DNA of 64,000 bases. Origin: Aquamicrobium zhengzhouense (GTDB lineage: Bacteria; Pseudomonadota; Alphaproteobacteria; Rhizobiales; Rhizobiaceae). Below are positions 57,691 through 64,000 of the stretch, in pieces; positions within the stretch are counted from its first letter, which is position 1, and each line of letters opens with the position of its first letter. The translations under genes were made by a program, and so were the position numbers. The notes beneath the pieces are model-generated. The model was not told the DNA's origin. It saw nothing but the letters and a program-made list of their open reading frames with translations, and did no database searches. The stretch is from NCBI RefSeq assembly GCF_016124105.1, contig NZ_JADGMQ010000003.1:62001-126000 (forward strand), in the 5' to 3' direction.

Positions 57691-58331
57691 CGTGGGATTA
57701 CAACCGCCTCAAGGCTGAGGTCACCAAATTCGCGATGCGCGGCGGTGACACGGAATATGAGGACACGGTTCCGACCTTCATCAGCCTGGGCGAGAGCGCG
57801 CTAAACCGCGAACTGCCTTTGCGCGTGATGGAAGTTGATACGCCGCTGATCGGAGCGACCGGCTCGCGCCTCATTCCTCTACCTGCTGATTTCGTGGAGC
57901 CCTTTGCGCTTCATCTGACCACCTATGGCGAGCCGCGCTGTGTGCGCCCCGGCGTGGCAGGCCAGATGAAGGTGCGATCGAGCAATTCCGAGCCGACCGA
58001 ATGGGCGATCAACGGCACCAATATCGAGCTTAACGCTCCCTGCGATCAGAACCACAGTTTTACCTTCCGCTACCGCAAGTCGTTCGCGCTGTCTGACGCA
58101 GAGCCGACCAATTGGCTGCTGACACACTACCCGGACGCCTATCTCGCCGCTGCGCTTGTCTGGGGCGGGGTGTTCATGCGCGACACGGCAGAGGCCGCAC
58201 CGTGGAAGGCCATTCTTGATGACGCAATCGCAAAGATCGGCTGGCTTGAAGCCCGCTCGATTGCGGTTGCACCTTTGACCGCAGATCCCGCGCTCGCCGG
58301 TCGCGGTGGCTTCAACATCTACACCGGGTAA
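57687..58331 (+). CDS. P22 gp4-like head-completion/tail adaptor
   Basis: 214 residues. MTWDYNRLKAEVTKFAMRGGD, VPTFISLGESALNRELPLRVM and NHSFTFRYRKSFALSDAEP, NWLLTHYPDAYLAAALVWG match the adaptor family that seats under the portal in P22-like phages. The position after portal-scaffold-coat agrees. It is coupled to the preceding gene. Confidence 0.82.
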   Translation: MTWDYNRLKAEVTKFAMRGGDTEYEDTVPTFISLGESALNRELPLRVMEVDTPLIGATGSRLIPLPADFVEPFALHLTTYGEPRCVRPGVAGQMKVRSSNSEPTEWAINGTNIELNAPCDQNHSFTFRYRKSFALSDAEPTNWLLTHYPDAYLAAALVWGGVFMRDTAEAAPWKAILDDAIAKIGWLEARSIAVAPLTADPALAGRGGFNIYTG

Positions 58332-58335
58332 TCCC

Positions 58336-59217
58336 ATGACAGATGCGACTTTTACCGACCGGCTGGGGCTGATCCTGCAGGCCTATGCGTCAAATCCTGA
58401 GACGTGGGGAACCGAGCTTAACAACGCCGTCATCCGCCTAATGGACGATACGGTGGCCTATGAGCCGATCACCGTTGATGCAGACGTGACGCTCTCGGCC
58501 GACGATGGGCTTGAGAACCAGGTGCGCCGCACTCTGCTGCCATTAATTGGGGCAGGCGGACATACAGTCACCGTCAAGAGCGTTGATCGGTTCTATCTCG
58601 TCTACAATGCGTGTGCGGCTGATGTTGAGATCAAGCCGGAAGGCGGGACGGGCTCAACGGTTCGTGCGGGCTCCTGCGTTATCTGGACCACGGATGGCGC
58701 AACGGCTTCCACCTTCGACGTTCCGCTCGATCGTATTCGCAAGCCGGAAGCTGACGTAGACTTCAACGGCAAGAAGATCGTCAATCTGGCAGCACCAACG
58801 GGCGACGACGATGCTGTGACCAAGCAATACGTTGATGACGCCAAGGGCGAGATCGACAGCCGCCCACTGAACGAATTCACGAAGCCCGACGCGGCGCTCG
58901 ACCTCAACGGCAAGAAGGCCATCAATCTCGGTGCTCCTACCGATCCGGCAGATGCGGCAACGAAGGGCTACATTGACACGCTCGCTGCTTCTTCATCGCT
59001 TGGAACGGTTGCAGCTATTGCGGACGAGATTGTCGCTGTAGCAGCGAATGAAAGCAACGTCGTTACCGTGGCCGAGAACATCGCGAATGTGAACACGGTA
59101 GCCGCGAACATCACGAGCGTCGATCTGGTGGCCGACAACATAGCGGACGTTCAGAACGCCGGAGCCATCGTAGATGAGTTCAAGAACACCGCATTCTGGC
59201 TCGCTGTGACCTGCTGA
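58336..59217 (+). CDS. tail fiber/stalk-like protein
   Basis: 293 residues. Two copies of KPxAxxDxNGKKxxNLxAPTxxxDAxTKxYxD (about residues 134-173 and 184-216) are the trimeric phage tail-fibre repeat. The C-terminal region is a series of NI(A/T)xVxxVAxN repeats (ENIANVNTVAANITSV), as in fibre shafts. It probably forms part of the host-contact apparatus. The receptor is unknown. Confidence 0.82.
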   Translation: MTDATFTDRLGLILQAYASNPETWGTELNNAVIRLMDDTVAYEPITVDADVTLSADDGLENQVRRTLLPLIGAGGHTVTVKSVDRFYLVYNACAADVEIKPEGGTGSTVRAGSCVIWTTDGATASTFDVPLDRIRKPEADVDFNGKKIVNLAAPTGDDDAVTKQYVDDAKGEIDSRPLNEFTKPDAALDLNGKKAINLGAPTDPADAATKGYIDTLAASSSLGTVAAIADEIVAVAANESNVVTVAENIANVNTVAANITSVDLVADNIADVQNAGAIVDEFKNTAFWLAVTC

Positions 59218-59227
59218 GGATTGAGAT

Positions 59228-59548
59228 ATGAGCACTGACAACAATGCAGGTGTAATGCTGACGACGACGCTGGCCGACATCTACACCGCCCCAGCTGGAG
59301 GGGCAAAGATCAGTCTGATCCAGGTGGCGAACACCCATGCGGAAAATGAGGTGGACGTTACTGTCGTCTGGTCGAACGCCAGTGCGAGCAACCTTGAGAT
59401 ACCGTTCTGCTCCAATTCACCGGTCGCTGTAGGGGACGGGCTCTCCGTGCAGGCTGGCGGCATGATCCTGAAGCCGGGTGATAAGATCCGGGCTCGCGCG
59501 TCTGCGGACAGCAACGCGGCAATCACCGTCGCAGTGATCGAGGGCTGA
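59228..59548 (+). CDS. virion-associated beta protein
   Basis: 106 residues. LADIYTAPAGGAKISLIQVAN, VTVVWSNAS, LKPGDKIRARASADSNAAITV is the common small phage structural fold found near tail fibres (Ig-like or knob-like). Presumed minor structural or decoration protein. Confidence 0.75.
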   Translation: MSTDNNAGVMLTTTLADIYTAPAGGAKISLIQVANTHAENEVDVTVVWSNASASNLEIPFCSNSPVAVGDGLSVQAGGMILKPGDKIRARASADSNAAITVAVIEG

Positions 59549-59549
59549 C

Positions 59550-60167
59550 ATGAGCAGGTTCAAGCGAGTCGGCGGCCTTTCGAGGTTGAGTGATAAAGGA
59601 GTGGCGCGTGGGGGTATCTTGGATTTTGTCGGATATGCGCAGGGGTCAACATCCAGTCTTGATATCTCACACATAGATATTCAGCCGGGTGATCTTATTC
59701 TAGGCTTTGCGTCTCAGACACAGGCGGGGTCTTCGTACCCAGTTCCTGGCCCCCCTCCGGGCTACACCGTTATCGCAACCGCAGAAATGTCATCAGCAAA
59801 GATGGCGGCATTTTATAAATTATCGGATGGGACAGAGACTAATTTCACTCCAGCCCCCGCAATGAGCATTGGAGCGGTTCTTGTCCTGCGCGGCGTGTCA
59901 GGCATAGGAAATTTCACAACAAATGCAACAGGGACCGGGCAGTCGCCTATAATCAAACCTGCGTCCATATCCGAGGGGTCTTTCTTAGTATTTGGATTCT
60001 ACAGAGCCTCGGGGCTTAGAGCCGCCGGGTTCGCTTGGCTAGCAAACACCGTGCCCATGGTCGCGTTCACGCCAACGTCTGAACTAGCGAATTTCTATAT
60101 GGAGGCATCAGGTTCCGCCCTTTGGGAAACGTCTGGGCCGAATATAGCTCTGGAGATACTAGCATGA
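59550..60167 (+). CDS. tail-region structural protein with foreign base composition
   Basis: 205 residues. HIDIQPGDLILGFASQTQAG, YTVIATAEMSSAKMAAFYKL and SIGAVLVLRGVSG look like a beta-sandwich tail component. Its codons are clearly more AT-rich than those of neighbours (AGA, ATA, TTA and TAT appear often), suggesting recent exchange of a host-range module. It is coupled to the next gene by 4 bases. Confidence 0.7.
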   Translation: MSRFKRVGGLSRLSDKGVARGGILDFVGYAQGSTSSLDISHIDIQPGDLILGFASQTQAGSSYPVPGPPPGYTVIATAEMSSAKMAAFYKLSDGTETNFTPAPAMSIGAVLVLRGVSGIGNFTTNATGTGQSPIIKPASISEGSFLVFGFYRASGLRAAGFAWLANTVPMVAFTPTSELANFYMEASGSALWETSGPNIALEILA

Positions 60168-60634
60168 CCCTCTACTCCCTCAACGGCTCCTATCCCGCAC
60201 CTCTACCCTTCCGCATCATCCTCTCCAGCGGCGCTACCCGAACCGATCCGGCAACGTTCACTCCGGCTGAGATAGCGGACGCGGGCTACGTCGAAGCCCC
60301 GGCAAAGCCGGCCTTCGATCCGGCCACGCATCAGCTTGGTTGGGATAGCGAGAACTGGACGGTTACGGAGCTACCTCCTCTGGAGCCAGTCTATGAACCG
60401 CTGACTGCTCGGCAATTGCGCCTCGGCCTGATCGGTGCAGGCGTTTCTCTAGCTGACGTTGACGCAGCCATTGATGGAATCCCTGACGAAGCCGGCCGGG
60501 AAGTCGCCCGCGTGGAGTGGGAGTACGCCTCTCAGTTCGAGCGCGAACATCCGCTGATTGGGCAGGTTGGTTCTGCACTTGGTATGTCTGCCGAGGATAT
60601 CAACACAGCATGGCTTGCGGCGGCGGACTTGTAG
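60164..60634 (+). CDS. tail-fibre-associated phage protein
   Basis: 156 residues. N-terminal strand part (MTLYSLNGSYPAPLPFRI) and a C-terminal helical module LTARQLRLGLIGAGVSLADVDAAI, EWEYASQFEREHPLIGQVGSALG that is widespread in alphaproteobacterial phages beside tail fibres. It may be a fibre assembly chaperone or tip partner. The name is by position. Confidence 0.75.
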   Translation: MTLYSLNGSYPAPLPFRIILSSGATRTDPATFTPAEIADAGYVEAPAKPAFDPATHQLGWDSENWTVTELPPLEPVYEPLTARQLRLGLIGAGVSLADVDAAIDGIPDEAGREVARVEWEYASQFEREHPLIGQVGSALGMSAEDINTAWLAAADL

Positions 60635-61011
60635 TCACGAGGACCGCCAAGATCGTATATCCCTCCCAGTAAGCAGGATGCGTGCCAAAGTATCCGCAGA
60701 TGGGGTGAGAGTAGGATTGAATAAATTTGGAATAAGCACACCAGCCGCCAGAGATGTAGCTCTTAGGAGCTATCAGTATTAGAGCCGCGTCCCGCCTGTT
60801 CAAAAACGTCCGGTCGGTCTTGGGGTTGTTGCTCTATAATACTCAGTCACTTCTAGGTATATGTGATTGTAATCAAGATTTATGTGATCGCATCGGAGTC
60901 ATGGCGATTCTGGTGAAAGTATTCAAGCAAGGTCAGTTTGCTTCGTTGCATTGACCGTCGTCGGGTTGCGAGCTATTTTCCAGCACGAACTGGACACGGT
61001 GGGAGGAAATT
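60635..61011. other. 377-base AT-rich non-coding gap
   Basis: No convincing gene is seen. An antisense 67-residue frame begins with TTG and has no ribosome site. The gap holds a consensus -10 (TATAAT) at 60835-60840 and an AT-rich leader ahead of the NPDVA-repeat gene, consistent with an independent promoter. Confidence 0.6.
60835..60840 (+). promoter_or_regulatory. candidate promoter of the NPDVA-repeat gene
   Basis: A perfect -10 hexamer TATAAT about 170 bases upstream of the TTG start at 61012. No good -35 is present (the sequence 17 bases upstream reads GGTCGG), so an activator or weak basal activity is implied. Confidence 0.4.
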
Positions 61012-63000
61012 TTGTTCAACGAGTCATTTTATCTACAGATGAACCCGGACGTAGCGATAGCAGTTGCGGCAGGGTTAATGTCAGCGCAAGAGCACTTCGA
61101 GCTATATGGGAAGTTCGAGAATAGAGCTCCGTCGCCGTTCTTCGACCCGGTGCTTTATCTGCGGGCTAACCCAGATGTAGCTGAGGCTGTACAAGGCGGG
61201 CTTGTTAACGCGTTTGACCACTTCATGTCATTCGGACAGAACGAAGCGCGGAGTCCGTCTGTTTTCTTTGACCCGTCAGTTTATCTGCGAAACAACCCGG
61301 ATGTTGCAGCGGCTATTGAGGCTGGCGCGTTCTCTTCGCCGTTCGAGCACTTCCTGCTTTACGGTCAGAATGAGATTCGCAACACAGCGCCGTTCTTTGA
61401 CCTAAAGGGTTATCTCGACGCAAACCCCGACGTTGCAGCTGCTGTTCGCGCTGGACACACGACCGCGTTCGATCACTTCATCAATCATGGATTTGCCGAA
61501 GAGCGTGACCTTGGCAATGGCATCAGCCTTGAGCAGTTCGCCAGCGATCCGAAAGCACTAGCGGCAATTCAGGATGGCGATTACAGCGCGCTGATGTCGC
61601 GGGTGGCTGAGGTCGCTCCGTTCCTGCCGACCTACAGCCCGCCAGCCGGGTATACTGTTCCAAGCAACACCCCCCTTCCGGCTGATTTCGTCCCGGCAGG
61701 TGAGGAAAAGCTGGTTGTGCCGCCCGGGGTGGAAGCGCCGGATGTGCTGCCACCAAACTTCCAGCAGCCGGAGCCAGAGCCTGAGCCTGAGCCGGGCGAG
61801 GGTGGTGGTGGCGGCGGTGGTGGTGGCACGCCGACACCGGATCCTATTGTGCTGGAGTTCAACAAAGCGAAGTCCTACACCGACTTCATTGCCTTGATCC
61901 GCGAGCACGAGGTCGCGCTTGGCGTGACCGAGAGCCTCAAAAACCTGCCTAATGAAGGCGGGCGCATTAACGCAGTCGGCATGGGCGTTCAGGAGGTGCG
62001 AAATCTCTTCGGTGATTTTACCACTGTCGATGGCATTAAAGCAGCTGTCGCGAAGCATATACAGACTGAGCTGAACAAGCAGGCGGCGCTGCAGGGTCTT
62101 TACTCGACCGAAGATCTCGAGACGTTCGTTGATCTGGTAACCAATTTGGCAAGCGACCGCGCAGGCATCATCGACTACTACACCACGCTGGCAACGCAGA
62201 CCGACTCCGAAGCCGGTCACCTGCGGGTCGATGCTCTCGAGGAAGAGCTCTACACCGTCGCGCTGACCAAACTCGCGGAAGCATTTGGCGATCCGACCGA
62301 GGCCACGAAGATCTTTGAAGAGTTCCAGGATGTACGCGGCAACTACAGCGGCAGCATCGTCACCTTGGTCAACAAGCTCTACGAAGCGCACGCTGCAGCC
62401 GACGACGATGTCGCGTTCCTGCGTTCGGTCAATACTGCCGATGATGAAGCCACAGTCCTTGCAGCCATCAAGACCGACCCTGACTTCGCCGCACTCCTGG
62501 AAGGCACTGCCTTCCCGGACAATGGCGGACGCGAAAAGGCGGTTGCGCTTGGCGTCATCGAGACCATCGAGAAGCTTGGCTACTTCTCTGATGTTGGTGA
62601 TTTGAGGGAGGTCATCGGCCTCCATATCGAGATGGAGCAGAACAAGGCTGATTTCATTGCAGGGGCGCAAGTAGCCCAAGGAGAGGGATTTGCCGCAACC
62701 TTCGAGGACTTGATCCGTGACCTTGATCTCGACCGCGACACTATCATCAACTTCTGGTCGAATGCCGACGATCCGGAAGCAACCGCACGCGCGGATGAAC
62801 TGAAGGCCGACACCTTTACCGTCGTCCTCGACCAGATCGTCAGTCACGCCGACACTCTTGGTGAAAATGACAGCACCTACTGGGCCGATCTTGCCTCCGC
62901 CTTCGATGACATCAACACCGAATACACCGGAAGCATCGTCACCTTGATCGGGCAGCTTAAGGATGCTCATAACGAGGCTACTTCGGACCCGGTTTATTAG
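61012..63000 (+). CDS. NPDVA-repeat protein with duplicated helical module
   Basis: 662 residues from TTG 61012, with GGGAGGAAA just upstream. Residues 1-168 are four repeats of about 42 residues, each with a FxxxxYLxxNPDVAxAV core and a HFxxxGxxExR end. Residues about 250-278 are a PEPEPEPEP and poly-Gly linker. Residues about 283-464 and 467-660 are two copies of one helical module (compare GSIVTLVNKLYEAH with GSIVTLIGQLKDAH). No signal peptide. It is flanked by a possible promoter and a terminator, so it is probably its own unit. Confidence 0.8.
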   Translation: MFNESFYLQMNPDVAIAVAAGLMSAQEHFELYGKFENRAPSPFFDPVLYLRANPDVAEAVQGGLVNAFDHFMSFGQNEARSPSVFFDPSVYLRNNPDVAAAIEAGAFSSPFEHFLLYGQNEIRNTAPFFDLKGYLDANPDVAAAVRAGHTTAFDHFINHGFAEERDLGNGISLEQFASDPKALAAIQDGDYSALMSRVAEVAPFLPTYSPPAGYTVPSNTPLPADFVPAGEEKLVVPPGVEAPDVLPPNFQQPEPEPEPEPGEGGGGGGGGGTPTPDPIVLEFNKAKSYTDFIALIREHEVALGVTESLKNLPNEGGRINAVGMGVQEVRNLFGDFTTVDGIKAAVAKHIQTELNKQAALQGLYSTEDLETFVDLVTNLASDRAGIIDYYTTLATQTDSEAGHLRVDALEEELYTVALTKLAEAFGDPTEATKIFEEFQDVRGNYSGSIVTLVNKLYEAHAAADDDVAFLRSVNTADDEATVLAAIKTDPDFAALLEGTAFPDNGGREKAVALGVIETIEKLGYFSDVGDLREVIGLHIEMEQNKADFIAGAQVAQGEGFAATFEDLIRDLDLDRDTIINFWSNADDPEATARADELKADTFTVVLDQIVSHADTLGENDSTYWADLASAFDDINTEYTGSIVTLIGQLKDAHNEATSDPVY

Positions 63001-63027
63001 CTTCGAGCCTAGTAATACAACCTCGGA

Positions 63028-63053
63028 AACCCGGCCTTCGCGCCGGGTTTTTC
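63028..63053 (+). terminator. terminator after the NPDVA-repeat gene
   Basis: AACCCGGC / GCCGGGTT, 8-bp perfect stem with a 6-base loop, followed by TTTTC. Confidence 0.88.
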
Positions 63054-63111
63054 TTATGAGCTGTATCCCTCCCGCGTCCCTGATCTCGCAAAAGTTAACA
63101 GGAGCTTCACC

Positions 63112-63882
63112 ATGGTCTTTGGCGGCTTTGGCTTGGGACGACTTGGCTTCACGCATCCCATGCGGACGGAAGCCCCGGAAAGCGAGACTGTCTCCCTTTT
63201 GCCGGATCAGCAGCAATGGATGTCGGATTGGGAGAAGCGCCGGGCAGCCGAGGCAGCAAGAGCTCGTCCCGCTGCCGCGCCAAGAGCACAGACGTTCGAC
63301 AACGCCGGGTATCTTGCTGCCAACCCGGATGTTGCAGATCCGTCGAGTTGGGGCGGTGCTTTCCCTGCCAATCCGGTGGGTGCCTATCACTACGGCGCTC
63401 ACGGTGCCGGGGAGGGTCGCCAAGGCACAAACTTTGATGAAGCCAAGTACCTCCAGCTAAATCCTGACGTTGCGGCGGCTGTTTCCGGTGGTCAGTTTTC
63501 AAGCGGGCTTGACCATTTTGCCAAGCATGGATTTGGCGAAAACCGCGCGGTTAATGTGACGCCGGGCAGCGCGGGCTATACGCCAAACTTCTCTGCGCTC
63601 AACGCGGAGTGGGACAAGATGACCCCGATGTTCGAGAACCAAACGCGCCAGCAGCAGGCCTATGACTGGATGCAAGGCGGCAACCAAGAAAACGGCCTGA
63701 TGTCTGAAGACTATGCCAATGCCGGGTTCAACACGATCACCGGCATGAGCAACCCCTATGCTGGCCCCGGCCAGATCGAAGGCGTTGATATGGATTGGGC
63801 GCAAGGCGTCTACGATCCTCAGACACAGCGCGGCACTGGCACGTACACGCCAACCCATCAGCGAACCAACTTCGGCTGGTAA
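63112..63882 (+). CDS. second NPDVA-repeat phage protein
   Basis: 256 residues with AGGAGCTTCACC before the ATG. Residues about 63-149 hold two NPDVA repeats (YLAANPDVADPSSWG and YLQLNPDVAAAVSGG, each ending HYGAHGAGEGR or HFAKHGFGENR). The N-terminus is a Gly-rich, Ala/Arg-rich linker and the C-terminus is Gln/Gly/Tyr-rich without hydrophobic core, as in injected or tip-associated phage proteins. A virion role is suggested by position. Confidence 0.75.
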   Translation: MVFGGFGLGRLGFTHPMRTEAPESETVSLLPDQQQWMSDWEKRRAAEAARARPAAAPRAQTFDNAGYLAANPDVADPSSWGGAFPANPVGAYHYGAHGAGEGRQGTNFDEAKYLQLNPDVAAAVSGGQFSSGLDHFAKHGFGENRAVNVTPGSAGYTPNFSALNAEWDKMTPMFENQTRQQQAYDWMQGGNQENGLMSEDYANAGFNTITGMSNPYAGPGQIEGVDMDWAQGVYDPQTQRGTGTYTPTHQRTNFGW

Positions 63883-63885
63883 CCC

Positions 63886-64000
63886 ATGCGACATTCTAAA
63901 ATTGTGCTGAGTGACGACGAGATCGTTGCTCAGATGAGAGCTGCTGCGCCTGCCAATGAGGGCGCTGGTGCCGTTCAGGCGCGTATAGACGACGTTCTTG
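63886..64000 (+). CDS. start of a further phage gene, cut by window edge
   Basis: Only the first 38 residues (MRHSKIVLSDDEIVAQMR, then NEGAGAVQARIDDV) are visible, and the frame is open at the edge. It lies 3 bases after the second NPDVA protein and is probably co-transcribed with it. The function cannot be judged. Confidence 0.65.
   Translation, partial: MRHSKIVLSDDEIVAQMRAAAPANEGAGAVQARIDDVL

Noticed and set aside
60600-60803. 67-residue frame on the minus strand in the gap before the NPDVA gene
   Set aside because: TTG start with no ribosome site and opposite orientation to all neighbours in an AT-rich leader.
61558-63423. 621-residue open frame on the minus strand
   Set aside because: It is a shadow of the two NPDVA-repeat genes. 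It has no ribosome site, runs across their terminator and shows no family-like segments, while the plus strand has clear repeats.
1-64000. CRISPR array or insertion sequence
   Set aside because: No regularly spaced direct repeats with unique spacers and no transposase with terminal repeats were seen on reading. The only mobile element found is the prophage.

Overview
The window reads as an alphaproteobacterial chromosome, most likely order Hyphomicrobiales (Rhizobiales). This is inferred from GC-rich coding, frequent TTG/GTG starts and a familiar gene neighbourhood (pepA-holC, ndk, moaE-moaD-pgsA, uvrC, folM-like/folB, Omp25-like porin, purM-purN, hdaA). No 16S or other taxonomic marker is present, so the genus is open.

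Bases 1-29,580 are ordinary chromosome: the end of pepA, holC, an ABC-F ATPase, a glycine-repeat secreted protein, a MarR regulator, a BNR-repeat protein co-transcribed with a small sulfur-carrier-like protein, DinB, ndk, the molybdopterin synthase pair with pgsA, uvrC, a pteridine-reductase-like SDR with folB, an outer membrane beta-barrel, GST, a lipoprotein RNase T2, rlmJ, a molybdopterin oxidoreductase, purM-purN, a second CDP-alcohol phosphotransferase, an AI-2E family transporter, hdaA, a transporter-fused histidine kinase with its response regulator, a BrkB-like membrane protein, a ROK-type kinase with apparently permuted halves, and a SemiSWEET.

From about 29,582 to the right edge is an integrated, P22-like (podovirus-type) prophage. 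Its left end is the 3' part of a tRNA-Arg(UCU) gene, which is the attachment site. A leftward early operon of about 19 mostly overlapping genes runs from promoter PL near 37,880 to the integrase. It encodes SSB, a putative single-strand-annealing protein, a PolB-type exonuclease, an HNH nuclease and a Lar-like protein. The immunity region (37.9-42.1 kb) holds a short XRE repressor, a leftward set of DNA-binding proteins and a Panacea-domain (DUF4065) antitoxin-like gene joined to a two-helix membrane protein, which is a likely PanAT toxin-antitoxin pair. Palindromic operators (consensus CGGGAAWWTTCCCG) lie both at PL and at PR, inside the promoter spacers, and a row of leftward terminators insulates PL from the lysogenic transcripts.

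The rightward early operon (42.1-48.2 kb) starts with a Cro-like gene and a GIY-YIG/HTH fusion. It goes on to a VRR-NUC nuclease, a GapR/DUF2312 homologue, a replication-type protein and a protein carrying only DnaA domain IV. A reversed cassette of small membrane proteins (48.5-50.1 kb) precedes the head genes: terminase small and large, portal, scaffold, P22-type coat, gp4-like adaptor and tail proteins. Near the right edge are two proteins with NPDVA repeats. One of them sits in what looks like its own transcription unit (a moron). The far end of the prophage, with the intact tRNA-Arg, the lysis genes and the remaining tail genes, is outside the window.
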